Positions 16,671 to 25,039 are shown, counted from the first letter of the stretch. The stretch is 64,000 nt of DNA from Oscillospiraceae bacterium (GCA_015068135.1 SVLB01000001.1:1-64000), one strand, 5' to 3'. Made by a program: numbers and translations. The notes: generated from the sequence alone by a model not told the origin.

Positions 16671-17048
16671 ATGAAAAACGCATTGAAAACTATGAATGGA
16701 AGCATCTATTCCCCCAACTATACGGGGCACGAGTTTATTATTTGTCAACAATCAGACTGCCGATCCTCCAATGTGGTATTCTCCCCCATAAAGCATAATG
16801 GATACGACTACTTGATTGCAAAGATTGATTGTAGCGGAAACATTGGTCCTTTGAGAGAAGCATTACGAGAAATACGAGTGGTTGCTACTCCGTTGCCGAT
16901 CCGTACATTAACAACTGTAAGAATACCGCACTACATGGGTTGCGCTGCTACCGGTGTTGATTGGAGTGTGGTTTCCAAACTTATTCAAGAGGAACTTCTG
17001 GATCACAACATTCCTGTTGAGATCTGGGACGAAGGAAAGGAGAACTGA
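16671..17048 (+). CDS. Macro-domain-like protein (short)
   Basis: The 125-residue protein ends with VRIPHYMGCAATGVDWSVV and a helix, then PVEIWDE. This resembles the end of Poa1p/YmdB-type macro domains (IPRIGCGxGGLDW, helix, strand), which bind ADP-ribose. The N-terminal ADP-ribose loop of full-length macro domains (130-190 aa) is not obvious, so it is either divergent or a partial fold. First gene of a tightly packed operon with a PARG homologue and three phosphoesterases, which supports the ADP-ribose reading. Moderate to low certainty on function. Confidence 0.5.
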   Translation: MKNALKTMNGSIYSPNYTGHEFIICQQSDCRSSNVVFSPIKHNGYDYLIAKIDCSGNIGPLREALREIRVVATPLPIRTLTTVRIPHYMGCAATGVDWSVVSKLIQEELLDHNIPVEIWDEGKEN

Positions 17049-17050
17049 AG

Positions 17051-17764
17051 ATGGTTTACTACACAGGTGATATTCATGGCGGAAAATATGAGATTGTCCG
17101 CTTTTGCAAAAGGATGAATTTGACTACAGAGGACATTATCGTGATTCTTGGCGATGTTGGAGCCAACTATTATGAAAACGAAAGAGATGACGAACTGAAA
17201 CGGGCGTTCAGCAGATTGAAACCTACAATTTTCTGCATCCATGGCAACCACGAAATTCGACCAGCCAACATCCCTACCTATGTAACGAAAGACTGGAACG
17301 GCGGTACGGTATGGTATGAAGGGAAATATCCTAACATTCTGTTTGCCAAGGATGGTGAGATCTACACAATGGACGGATTAACCCATGTGGTGATCGGTGG
17401 CGCATACAGTGTAGACAAATATTACCGTATCGTCCGTCATTATGGTTGGTGGCCTGATGAGCAACCGTCTGATGAAATCAAAGAATATGTGGAGAAGCAA
17501 ATTAAAGGGAAGCACTTTGATGTCATTCTGTCTCACACATGCCCGTTTAAGTACGAGCCGGTGGAGGCGTTTCTGCCCATGATCGACCAAAGCACAGTAG
17601 ATGCCAGCACAGAGAAATGGCTGGACAAGATTGAAGAAACTGCTGATTATGATGCTTGGCTGTGCGGTCACTGGCACATCAGCAAACGGATTGACAAGCT
17701 GCAGTTTATGTATCGTGACTTCATCTGCAGCGACGATCTGAAGCAAAGAAACAAACTGAGTTAG
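17051..17764 (+). CDS. Calcineurin-like metallophosphoesterase 1
   Basis: A 237-residue protein with all metal-binding blocks: GDIHG (residue 6 onward), GDVGANY, GNHE, SHTCP and GHWH. These coordinate two metal ions in phosphatases, phosphodiesterases and nucleotide pyrophosphatases; the substrate cannot be read from sequence. It starts three bases after the macro-like gene with SD AAAGGAG. The operon context suggests a phosphate-containing nucleotide such as an ADP-ribose derivative, but RNA or protein substrates are also possible. Confidence 0.85.
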   Translation: MVYYTGDIHGGKYEIVRFCKRMNLTTEDIIVILGDVGANYYENERDDELKRAFSRLKPTIFCIHGNHEIRPANIPTYVTKDWNGGTVWYEGKYPNILFAKDGEIYTMDGLTHVVIGGAYSVDKYYRIVRHYGWWPDEQPSDEIKEYVEKQIKGKHFDVILSHTCPFKYEPVEAFLPMIDQSTVDASTEKWLDKIEETADYDAWLCGHWHISKRIDKLQFMYRDFICSDDLKQRNKLS

Positions 17765-17782
17765 AAACTGGAGGTGGTAAAG

Positions 17783-18361
17783 ATGATGTTCTTTACTGCA
17801 GATAACCACTTCGATCACGCAAACATTATTGAGTTATGCAACCGTCCTTATGAATCTGTGGAACACATGAATGAGGACATGATTGAAAATTGGAATGATA
17901 AGCTCACCAATAACGATGAAATTCTTATCGCCGGTGATATGTTCTTTCGGAGCCAGAATCCGGAGGCAATCCTGCGGCGGCTTCGTGGTAAGAAGTATTT
18001 GATTATTGGTAATCACGATACCTGGATTAAGAGGGTGGATGTGGACAAGTATTTTAAGGAAGTTAGCCATTATCTTGTTACCAATGATGGCAGGCGCGGA
18101 TTGGTGGTTTGCCATTATCCGCAGCTTAGCTGGCCACATGCACAACGGTTCTATATGGTTCACGGACACATTCATGCTGACACAAGAAGTGACTACTGGC
18201 CTCTCCTTGTGGCGAGAGATCGTGTATTGAATGCCGGTGTAGATATTAACGGATTTGCGCCGGTTACTTTTGAAGAAATGCTCGAAAATAATATTAGATT
18301 TAAGGCAGCACATTCATGTGCTGCACCAAAGGAAGGAGTGCAGTTTAATGGGAAGAACTGA
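17783..18361 (+). CDS. Calcineurin-like metallophosphoesterase 2
   Basis: A 192-residue protein of the small metallophosphatase type often seen in phages and mobile elements: FFTADNHFDHANII at the N-terminus, then AGDMFF, GNHDTW, VCHYP and HGHIH. All expected ligands are present. Start ATG 17783 lies eight bases after GGAGG. Its last codons overlap the next gene by 14 bases. A perfect hairpin (GCAGCACA/TGTGCTGC, 18304-18323) lies within its 3' end, just before the next gene's SD, and could modulate translation of that gene. Confidence 0.85.
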   Translation: MMFFTADNHFDHANIIELCNRPYESVEHMNEDMIENWNDKLTNNDEILIAGDMFFRSQNPEAILRRLRGKKYLIIGNHDTWIKRVDVDKYFKEVSHYLVTNDGRRGLVVCHYPQLSWPHAQRFYMVHGHIHADTRSDYWPLLVARDRVLNAGVDINGFAPVTFEEMLENNIRFKAAHSCAAPKEGVQFNGKN

Positions 18362-19163
18362 GAATGTTCAGATTTTTGATGATACCCGGAAAATGTGCAA
18401 GAGCAATCCGGAACTTATCAATGCGATCCGGGCCTCTGCGAAGGGGCAGGAGTATATCTTAGAGGCAGACACATTTGAAGCTAAAGCACAAGAATATTCT
18501 GAACCGGCAAGAATCGTTGTGTCGAAGAAGCGCACTTTTGAAGCTGCAAGACTCTATTTGGGGCAAAAGGTATGTGTGTTAAATTTCGCATCCTCCACAA
18601 ATCCCGGTGGCGGCGTTGCTTGGGGTTCTACTGCCCAGGAGGAAGCCCTGTGCCGGTGTTCCACACTCTACTGCAATCTGACATCGCCCGATGCTTGGAA
18701 AGCTTTCTACGAGCCTCACAGGAGCAAAAACAACCCCTTATATAACGATGATTGTATCTATACCCCCGATGTGATGGTTTTCAAAACAGATACGATCTTT
18801 CCGGAAACAATGCCTGCAGATGAATGGTGGAAAGTCAATGTCATTACCTGCGCTGCGCCTAACCTTCGGAATGATAGGGACGGCAGTGTACGGGTTACTA
18901 TCAGCAACAGTGAGTTACGCAACCTACATATAAAGCGGATGCGGCGCATCCTGGACATTGCTGCTGCGCGGGGAAATGAAGTGATTGTTTTGGGAGCCTT
19001 TGGCTGCGGAGCATTTAGGAATCCGCCAGAGATAGTGGCAGCTGCACTGAAGCAGGTAGCCAATGAATACAAGTTCCGGTTCAAAACAATAGAGTTTGCG
19101 GTTTACTGTTCTCCAAGGGATGATCGTAACTACCAAGTATTCCGTCAGACAATCGGAGGTTAG
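18348..19163 (+). CDS. Bacterial-type poly(ADP-ribose) glycohydrolase (TIGR02452/DUF2263 family)
   Basis: 271 residues from ATG 18348 (SD AAGGAG). The diagnostic PARG loop is present, NPGGGVAWGSTAQEEALCR near residues 85-103, with the paired glutamates that cleave the ribose-ribose or ADP-ribose bond. VLGAFGCGAFRNPP (about 210-223) is the second macro-fold loop. The family removes ADP-ribose from proteins, polymers or nucleic acids. It is the best-identified member of the operon and sets the ADP-ribose theme. A longer upstream frame overlaps the previous gene and lacks an SD. Confidence 0.87.
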   Translation: MGRTENVQIFDDTRKMCKSNPELINAIRASAKGQEYILEADTFEAKAQEYSEPARIVVSKKRTFEAARLYLGQKVCVLNFASSTNPGGGVAWGSTAQEEALCRCSTLYCNLTSPDAWKAFYEPHRSKNNPLYNDDCIYTPDVMVFKTDTIFPETMPADEWWKVNVITCAAPNLRNDRDGSVRVTISNSELRNLHIKRMRRILDIAAARGNEVIVLGAFGCGAFRNPPEIVAAALKQVANEYKFRFKTIEFAVYCSPRDDRNYQVFRQTIGG

Positions 19164-19164
19164 T

Positions 19165-19464
19165 ATGGCAGAAGAAACATCCATACCAAACGAGTTGAAG
19201 GAACTGTTCGCCAAATACGAAGAGCTAAAAGTAGGTATTCTCAGCCGGTACACCCAGCTTGTTTCTGCCGTTCTCAACGGAGAAATCACTGATGAGAATG
19301 ATATGGAAGATATAATGGATGGGTTATTAGACTACGGCGATGACGAGCGCTTTCTGTCACTGTATAAGAAGATATGCAGACATATTTACTACGAACATCC
19401 GAAACTGGTTGGAGAACATGTCAATTTATACCGTATGATATTTGAAGAAAAAGAGGATGCCTAA
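19165..19464 (+). CDS. Unknown acidic helical protein (99 aa)
   Basis: 99 residues, strongly acidic and predicted helical throughout (LKELFAKYEELKVGILSRY and similar). No recognised family. ATG 19165 is two bases after the PARG stop, with SD GGAGG overlapping that stop region. As a small acidic partner it could be a regulator or protein-protein adaptor of the neighbouring enzymes; this is speculation from size and position. Confidence 0.6.
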   Translation: MAEETSIPNELKELFAKYEELKVGILSRYTQLVSAVLNGEITDENDMEDIMDGLLDYGDDERFLSLYKKICRHIYYEHPKLVGEHVNLYRMIFEEKEDA

Positions 19465-19503
19465 TTGCGGCAAGCAGGCATCCAAAAGGAGGTGGATGCC
19501 GCA

Positions 19504-20217
19504 ATGATTTATGTCATGGCAGATATTCATGGCAATATGCGCCGATTTAAGTCGGTAATGAATCAAATCAATCTGCAGCCAGAGGACACCTTGTATGTCC
19601 TTGGTGATGTAGTAGACCGTTATCCAGATGGAATAAAGATCCTGCGTATGATTATGTCCATGCCAAATGCTAAGATGCTCTTGGGAAACCACGAGTACAT
19701 GATGATGAATGCCATCGGAGATGGACAGGAAGAAACGGGCATGCTTTTGGGGGATCGTGCAAAAAGACTGTGGTATCGTAACGGTGGTCAAGTAACACAC
19801 GAATACTTGAAACACATTCGCAAATCCATCCGGGAGGAAGTATTCTCCTTTCTCCGTCAGTTGCCCTATAACATTGATGTGGAAGTGAATGGTATCAAGT
19901 ACAAGCTCGTACACGCTTCTCCTTTGGAGAACTTTACGACATCACACTATTATAGCAGTAGATACCGGAGCAAGGCAGAATTTGCGATCTGGGAACGATG
20001 GAACGAAACTATGCCAGTACCCGAAGGGTATGTGATGATCTTTGGTCATACGCCCACAATTCACTTCCATTACGAGGAACCTTTGCGTATTTGGAAAAGT
20101 GACGAAGCTATAGGTATTGACTGCGGCTGCGGATATGCCGATGGGCGGTTGGCCTGCCTTCGGCTGGACGATATGAAAGAGTTTTATTCTGACGAAAAGG
20201 AGGGAGAAAATGGCTGA
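19504..20217 (+). CDS. PPP-family serine/threonine phosphatase or ApaH-like hydrolase
   Basis: 237 residues from ATG 19504. Motifs of the PPP superfamily occur in order: ADIHGN, GDVVDRYPDG, GNHEYM, LVHASPL and FGHTP, then the typical end IGIDCGCGYADGRLACLRLD. Such enzymes remove phosphate from proteins or split dinucleoside polyphosphates (ApaH branch). This is the third metallophosphoesterase of the operon and from a different subfamily than the other two, suggesting distinct substrates. SD AAGGAGG. The end overlaps the next start by eight bases. Confidence 0.85.
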   Translation: MIYVMADIHGNMRRFKSVMNQINLQPEDTLYVLGDVVDRYPDGIKILRMIMSMPNAKMLLGNHEYMMMNAIGDGQEETGMLLGDRAKRLWYRNGGQVTHEYLKHIRKSIREEVFSFLRQLPYNIDVEVNGIKYKLVHASPLENFTTSHYYSSRYRSKAEFAIWERWNETMPVPEGYVMIFGHTPTIHFHYEEPLRIWKSDEAIGIDCGCGYADGRLACLRLDDMKEFYSDEKEGENG

Positions 20218-21445
20218 AATAATTAAGGCACCAGCAATACGGCACTATATGCACTGGCTGCACAATGCAGGTTCCACCTTTAGCAAGGAAATGACTTATG
20301 ACGAAAAAAGCTATCCATTGATCGACGAACTGTATCAAGAACTGCGAAAGGTAAAGCCATGCGGTGATCGCAATATGCGAGAACTATGGCTTCGATCTGA
20401 CAGAGGAACCCTTGCTGATCTCGGTGATATGGACGAGCTGATTGCTGATGGGGAGTTTGAGAGCGAGGAAGAAGCAAGAAACTATTGGGAAGATATGTTT
20501 CCGGAGCAGGACTACTGGTATTTGTTACAGACAATCGAAGATGAAGATACTGGGTATCGTGCAATCTTTGTTGGGCACGAGTTCTTAATTGAAGTTGATC
20601 CCAGGTATCAGAAAACATCACTCATCTATGACATTTCTGAATTTGTACAATGGATGCTGCATGAAGTAAAACGGTGCATCACAGAATTGGAGGAAGGCAC
20701 ATACAACGATAATGTGCGGAATAATCTGCCTGCGAAGCATCGTACTGGCACGATTACCCGCAAAGAACTCTTTGATATATTCCCGGAAGAGCGCGAAGAT
20801 CTGTTTCAGAACCTTTCCAATGAAGATAAACAGGCATTTATCGCTTGTGCTACTGAAGCAATGCCAGAGCAAAGATTGCATAGTATGACTGCTAACGACT
20901 TCTATCGGTTCTGTTCTTACGGGTATGAGGCGAATGGATATAAGGGAACTGAACGCACCCCCATGGAACAGTATTTCCTTCACGCAGATGGACGGGACGA
21001 TGAATTGAGAGAGATCGACCCGGATTCTCCGGAGGCATTCCATAAGTGGTTGACTGAACGAAAATACCGTGGCGGGCATCCCTGGGAAGTGTGTCGGGGC
21101 GGTAATTCCACGCATGTTTCTCTATATGTTTCTAATGATGAAGATGGATATTATCTCACCCTTGCAGGATCGTCACGAGTGAGAACTATCGAAACAGTTA
21201 AGTTCTATTTGGCGCTACAGCGCAAGGGACTGCCTGTGCGCCTGCGTGAAGCAGCTATTCTTGTAGAAAGACTCCAGGAAACTGAAAAGATCGGCATCGT
21301 CCCAGAGGGTATATGGCCAGTTTACTGTGAAGGCATGTTCCCTGGAGAGCATATTATCGCGTTCCGCAATCTGCCAAATGACAAACAGGGAGAAATTGTG
21401 CAGCACTGTGTATGGCGGGATATTTCAGAAATTCATCTTCTCTAA
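20210..21445 (+). CDS. Unknown protein of the ADP-ribose/phosphoesterase operon (411 aa)
   Basis: 411 residues, no recognised domain. The first half is acidic (DLGDMDELIADGEFESEEEA), and the middle holds LFDIFPEEREDLFQNLSNED. The second half has HPWEVCRGGNSTHVSLYV and ends WPVYCEGMFPGEHIIAFRNL, a layout that could be an enzyme or binding fold. Start ATG follows AAGGAGG and overlaps the phosphatase gene. It is the largest and last gene of the operon and could be the toxin, sensor or main effector; no direct evidence distinguishes these. Confidence 0.65.
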   Translation: MAEIIKAPAIRHYMHWLHNAGSTFSKEMTYDEKSYPLIDELYQELRKVKPCGDRNMRELWLRSDRGTLADLGDMDELIADGEFESEEEARNYWEDMFPEQDYWYLLQTIEDEDTGYRAIFVGHEFLIEVDPRYQKTSLIYDISEFVQWMLHEVKRCITELEEGTYNDNVRNNLPAKHRTGTITRKELFDIFPEEREDLFQNLSNEDKQAFIACATEAMPEQRLHSMTANDFYRFCSYGYEANGYKGTERTPMEQYFLHADGRDDELREIDPDSPEAFHKWLTERKYRGGHPWEVCRGGNSTHVSLYVSNDEDGYYLTLAGSSRVRTIETVKFYLALQRKGLPVRLREAAILVERLQETEKIGIVPEGIWPVYCEGMFPGEHIIAFRNLPNDKQGEIVQHCVWRDISEIHLL

Positions 21446-21461
21446 TGAACTAACAAAAATG

Positions 21462-21498
21462 ACGGGCCGTCTTGGTTGTGCCAGACGACCCGTTTTTC
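21462..21498. terminator. Bidirectional terminator closing the ADP-ribose/phosphoesterase operon
   Basis: ACGGGCCGTCTTGG and CCAGACGACCCGT form a long stem with TTGTG loop, followed by TTTTTCTC on the + strand. It also ends the convergent minus-strand operon (last stop 21508). Confidence 0.85.
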
Positions 21499-21507
21499 TC
21501 TTATAAA

Positions 21508-21780
21508 TTATTCATCAAACCAACACTTCTTCATACCACGCAGAAAGCTTTGCGTGATCGTATAACCGGAACTCTCTCCAATAATCGAATCTACACCGCA
21601 GAAAGGACAAATAGCAGTCCCCGTCTTGTCACAAGGGTTATCATCAACGATCCATTCTTCTATCTGGATAGGGTTAAAAATACGCAAGCAGTAGAAACAG
21701 CCGCACACCTTATCTTGTTTGAGTGCGTCCATGTGATTGTTGGAATGATGATGAGCCTTAATGTAATCATCAAACTGCAT
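21508..21780 (-). CDS. Zinc-ribbon protein (90 aa)
   Basis: 90 residues from ATG 21780 with two knuckles, CGCFYC and CPFCG, separated by about 30 residues, and a conserved-looking DSIIGESSGYTIT segment. The pattern is that of small cytoplasmic zinc-ribbon proteins found widely in bacteria without assigned function. SD GGAGAA is inside the end of the NYN gene, whose stop is two bases upstream, so the pair is coupled; it might be a partner or substrate adaptor for that nuclease. Confidence 0.7.
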   Translation of the reverse strand: MQFDDYIKAHHHSNNHMDALKQDKVCGCFYCLRIFNPIQIEEWIVDDNPCDKTGTAICPFCGVDSIIGESSGYTITQSFLRGMKKCWFDE

Positions 21781-21781
21781 A

Positions 21782-22576
21782 TCAATCTTCTCCACCAGGG
21801 GTATTATCTTTAGCTTCGTGGACAACAAATAGTCCTTCGGCAATCAATCGTTCCCAATCAGCTGCCAACATCCTGGTTTTCTTGTTTATCCCGTAGTAGT
21901 GATCCCGTTGATAGAGATAACCTTCATCCAACATCCGGGTAAGCACTTGTTTGACAGGATACCCTTCCAGATGATGCTTTTTGGCTACTGCCTCTACAGT
22001 ACCTGAGAAAGTCGAGATAATCTTGCCGGAGTCCACACAGTAGGCCAAGTTGTCGATAATATAATCGCGGTAGTGAATGTAGATTTCATCTTCACTGGGG
22101 AGCAGAATGGTTTCGGTTGCCGCAGCACGAAGCATTCCGCTATAGGCTCCATTCACACCATAGCTTATTACCTTTTTTCTATGCTCTGTAAGGAATTTGA
22201 CAACAGACCGGAAATTGCCCTCGCCGGTAAAAAGCACATAGTTTGGTATGTTCCTATACTTAACCGCACTTCGGTAGATATGATCCAACATAATAAAGTC
22301 GGTTGTGTCTTTGTTGCGATATGTATTAGAATCCTTGGTGTCGTAAACCCTGTCCGCTATGGTTTCGAGATAAGCCTTTTCTTCGGAAATTGCAGGCTTG
22401 GAAAAATCCGCAAAAACCTCCATGTAATCAATTCGATATTTACTCTCTATCTCTTTGCGCCATGCGGACACATTGGGTTTGAAACCCCATTTTGACAGAT
22501 ATGAGTAATACCAATGTTCGTAATCAACAAAGACAACCGCTTTTGGTTTCAGCTTTTCTCTAAACCATTTCCTCAC
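21782..22576 (-). CDS. NYN-domain ribonuclease-like protein
   Basis: 264 residues from GTG 22576 (SD AGAGGTGG). A PIN-like NYN domain: AVVFVDYEHW (Asp18), TTDFIMLDH, VLFTGEGNF and KKVISYGVNG give the acidic active-site pattern of RNA-cleaving NYN/LabA proteins. The C-terminal 80 residues look like a winged-helix or LOTUS-type RNA-binding region. The frame continues 18 codons upstream, but that stretch holds the promoter. Linked to the zinc-ribbon gene. RNA decay or defence role inferred. Confidence 0.78.
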   Translation of the reverse strand: MRKWFREKLKPKAVVFVDYEHWYYSYLSKWGFKPNVSAWRKEIESKYRIDYMEVFADFSKPAISEEKAYLETIADRVYDTKDSNTYRNKDTTDFIMLDHIYRSAVKYRNIPNYVLFTGEGNFRSVVKFLTEHRKKVISYGVNGAYSGMLRAAATETILLPSEDEIYIHYRDYIIDNLAYCVDSGKIISTFSGTVEAVAKKHHLEGYPVKQVLTRMLDEGYLYQRDHYYGINKKTRMLAADWERLIAEGLFVVHEAKDNTPGGED

Positions 22577-22601
22577 GAAAATCCACCTCTGCTTTTTTTC
22601 T

Positions 22602-22630
22602 ATTGTATCAAAAAATGGTTGTATTTTCAA
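22602..22630 (-). promoter_or_regulatory. Promoter of the NYN gene
   Basis: On the minus strand, TTGAAA (22630-22625) and TACAAT (22607-22602) are exactly 17 bases apart, 26 bases before the GTG start. The consensus quality argues against the longer N-terminus. Confidence 0.7.
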
Positions 22631-22640
22631 TCATTTCCGA

Positions 22641-23210
22641 TTACTCAGAAAGCGCATCGGAGAATCTTTCCTCATATTCGCTCGTATCATATCCGGCACT
22701 TTCCATTTCTGCTAGGAGCGCTTTTAGAAGTGCTGGCCGTGATGTGATGGTATCTAAAAAAACTTCATCTTTTTCATCGTCAGATGCCACATCGTCAAAA
22801 TAGTAACAGAAAATATGTAGGCGAACACCAGTTCCTTCTGGATTAAAAGTAACACTGTCTGTGCGAGACGCAATCTCTTTTAATTGTTCCAATTCTTCGG
22901 GGCAACCGAACTCTATAAAGGGAAGTGTGAGATCAATTATCGCATCCCACTTGTCATAACGCACCTCAGCCCGTATTTTGCCGCCCCATTTTTTAGCCAT
23001 GTGGTCACAGATGTCGCGCACATATTCATAATTCGCTTTCCACACAGGATTGATAATTTTGGGAAGTTTCTGCATAGCTACGGAATAAGCATGAAAGAAA
23101 CCAGTATCAACAGCACGATCAAATACCAGCGCACTTGGAGATGTGTCTGCCTTTTCTAATTCGATTCTGCGTTCTTCTGCATAATCGTGTTCGTACAATA
23201 TATTCTCCAT
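22641..23210 (-). CDS. Unknown protein (189 aa)
   Basis: 189 residues, acidic, mostly alpha/beta-like, with no motif I recognise and no membrane segment. SD AAGGGAG is about ten bases before the ATG. It follows the sigma-like gene by 25 bases on the same strand and probably shares its transcript, while the NYN gene downstream has its own promoter. It may be the regulated cargo of the sigma-like factor. Confidence 0.6.
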   Translation of the reverse strand: MENILYEHDYAEERRIELEKADTSPSALVFDRAVDTGFFHAYSVAMQKLPKIINPVWKANYEYVRDICDHMAKKWGGKIRAEVRYDKWDAIIDLTLPFIEFGCPEELEQLKEIASRTDSVTFNPEGTGVRLHIFCYYFDDVASDDEKDEVFLDTITSRPALLKALLAEMESAGYDTSEYEERFSDALSE

Positions 23211-23235
23211 TACAATTCACTCCCTTGTGTTTTTG

Positions 23236-23892
23236 TTAATTCAAATACAAGTCCCAGTCAGAGTTCTTCACGCCAACTTCCAAAAGTTTCTGAGCGACCT
23301 CTGCAGCACTCTTCTTTCCAAAGTTCCTTATAACACGGATTTGATCTTCAGTAAGACGAGCCACATCGCCTATGGTTTTACAATTCTTTGTAATTAGGCA
23401 GTTGCGTGAACGCATCGACAGATTAAGGTGTTCCATAGGCATATTCAGTACATGCTCTGGCCCTAGTTTTCGAACTACACCTCTTTGACCATCAATAACA
23501 CCGTCTGCATAACCGGCACGATGCCCCTCGGTGTACCCTCTGTTATATTCACTCTTGGCACGATATTGCGCAAACCCATCAATACCCAGTTTGATGTAGT
23601 TCCATCGGTATGGGTATCTTAACCGCATTAGTGCTTTGCTTTCAATTTGCCGCACTCTGCCCTGCGATATAGAAAACTCAGAGGCAATATCGCTAATAGT
23701 ATGGCCTTCCTCGTATCGCAAATGCAACACATCTCTCTCACGATCTTCAAGAGTGAAGAGAGCATAGTACAGGCCTGCGGCGTTTTCTTTAGAAAATGCG
23801 TCCGGTATCTCTAGTTTTGTGCCTTCAACGATGGCATCCAAAAGATTGTGCGGATAACAAGTCTTTGAAGTGCTGGATATGTTGTTACTCAT
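23236..23892 (-). CDS. Sigma region 4 / RNA polymerase alpha-CTD fusion regulator
   Basis: 218 residues. Residues 48-93 (LEDRERDVLHLRYEEGHTIS, then GRVRQIESKALMRLRYP) are a sigma-70 region 4 helix-turn-helix. Residues 154-207 (EHLNLSMRSRNCLI, IGDVARLTEDQIRVIRNFG) match the alpha subunit C-terminal domain, which binds UP elements and activators. Between them lies a Gly/Tyr/Arg repeat (YNRGYTEGHRAGYADG). There is no region 2, so it cannot act as a full sigma factor; it probably binds a promoter and recruits polymerase. Start overlaps the upstream gene (ATGA). Confidence 0.82.
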   Translation of the reverse strand: MSNNISSTSKTCYPHNLLDAIVEGTKLEIPDAFSKENAAGLYYALFTLEDRERDVLHLRYEEGHTISDIASEFSISQGRVRQIESKALMRLRYPYRWNYIKLGIDGFAQYRAKSEYNRGYTEGHRAGYADGVIDGQRGVVRKLGPEHVLNMPMEHLNLSMRSRNCLITKNCKTIGDVARLTEDQIRVIRNFGKKSAAEVAQKLLEVGVKNSDWDLYLN

Positions 23893-24532
23893 TTTCTGCC
23901 CTCCGGAAAAACTTCTCGTATACTTCGTTTTCAATAGAGAACAGATTAAAACCTGTTGCTTTGGAAAGGATCAAGGAGTATGTGTCAGTGATAACACTGT
24001 CAGGTGTATAACCGGGTACGACAAGAGGGAGGAAGCGATCTGCAAATAAGAAACCGAAATAATGAGCAATTTTATATCCCTCTGTTTCTATTGTGCAATA
24101 AAAATCGCTAATGTCATCCGTCAGTTCCAGGCGGTTACTCTTCTTTAGTGCATCGTTGAAAGCATTGATAACCTCTTGCGGTTGATGGGTATGAGGTAAA
24201 GTGTGTAGTCTGCGCTCCCGGTGTAAATCTTCAAAATCCCCGTGCAGCATCAACGCATTTACTGGGGCATTAAAGCAATCAAGATTGTACTGGAAGCCTT
24301 GCCATCCAATGTATAGCAGTTCGTATCCATAACGGACTTCTAATGCTGCTAAGTATTCCTCGGCAGACGGACTAACACCTTCGACGGATTCCAGAAGTTT
24401 CTTTGCGGCTTGTTTATATTTCTGTTCCTCCGCGGAAAACTGAGGATTGATTTCAGTAAGTATTTCTTTGATACTCGTTAAAATCTGCTTTGGATTTGCA
24501 ATTTGATTAAATAGGGATTCAACAGTCAACAT
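23885..24532 (-). CDS. Unknown protein (215 aa)
   Basis: 215 residues, mostly helical, no recognised family. Its ATG has SD AAAGGAA at nine bases. It overlaps the sigma-like gene by eight bases in the ATGA arrangement, so the two are co-translated. A partner or anti-factor of the sigma-like regulator is possible, but nothing in the sequence proves it. Confidence 0.6.
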   Translation of the reverse strand: MLTVESLFNQIANPKQILTSIKEILTEINPQFSAEEQKYKQAAKKLLESVEGVSPSAEEYLAALEVRYGYELLYIGWQGFQYNLDCFNAPVNALMLHGDFEDLHRERRLHTLPHTHQPQEVINAFNDALKKSNRLELTDDISDFYCTIETEGYKIAHYFGFLFADRFLPLVVPGYTPDSVITDTYSLILSKATGFNLFSIENEVYEKFFRRAENE

Positions 24533-24660
24533 TACAAAACTTTCCTTTCGTATTCATAGATTCTCGTTCCTGCCAGATATGTCTAAATAAATTATAGCAT
24601 AGTTCTGACGGAATTAGAATACACAATATGCTGTGTCGAAGTCGTAGGAAAGTTGTCGGA

Positions 24661-24703
24661 AAATAAAATAACAGGTAATCGCTTGTGCGACTACCTGTTC
24701 ATA
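24661..24703 (-). terminator. Terminator of XRE gene 24704-25039
   Basis: AACAGGTAGTCGC and GCGATTACCTGTT (minus strand) form a long stem around ACAA, followed by ATTTTATTTTC. Confidence 0.8.
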
Positions 24704-25039
24704 TTACTTTTCCTCGCTTGAATATGCCTCCACATAGGCTCGAACAGACTGAAGGAGGCGGTTCTGCTCGTTTTCTGGCAAAGAACTGATAAGCAAGGTG
24801 ATCTCAGTTGCCGGTATGGTCTTTGAGTGGTTAATTACATCTTGCAGCAAATAATCTCCCGACACACCAAGTATGTTAGCCAGCTTAATCATTGTTTCAA
24901 GTTTGGGCGGCTTTTGCCCTCGCTCTAAGACACTAACATGCATAGGACTAAGATCTACGATCTCTGCAAGTTGTTCCTGGGTGAGTTTCTTCGCTTCACG
25001 GGCGATCTTAATTCGTCGCCCAATCGGTTTTGAATCCAT
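24704..25039 (-). CDS. XRE-family transcriptional regulator
   Basis: 111 residues from ATG 25039 (SD GGAGGGAGGG). Cro/C1 helix-turn-helix: IGRRIKIAREAKKLTQEQLA then SVLERGQKPPKLETMIKLA. The C-terminal segment (TEITLLISSLPENEQNRLLQ) is typical of small ICE repressors. The upstream DNA holds palindromes TTCTAGAA (25071-25078) and GGAATTA-GTT-TAATTCC near 25141, possible operators. The longer frame upstream overlaps promoter DNA and is not used. Confidence 0.82.
   Translation of the reverse strand: MDSKPIGRRIKIAREAKKLTQEQLAEIVDLSPMHVSVLERGQKPPKLETMIKLANILGVSGDYLLQDVINHSKTIPATEITLLISSLPENEQNRLLQSVRAYVEAYSSEEK

Noticed and set aside
22577..22630. Longer N-terminus for the NYN protein
   Set aside because: The extra 18 codons contain a consensus promoter (TTGAAA-17-TACAAT), and GTG 22576 has an SD.
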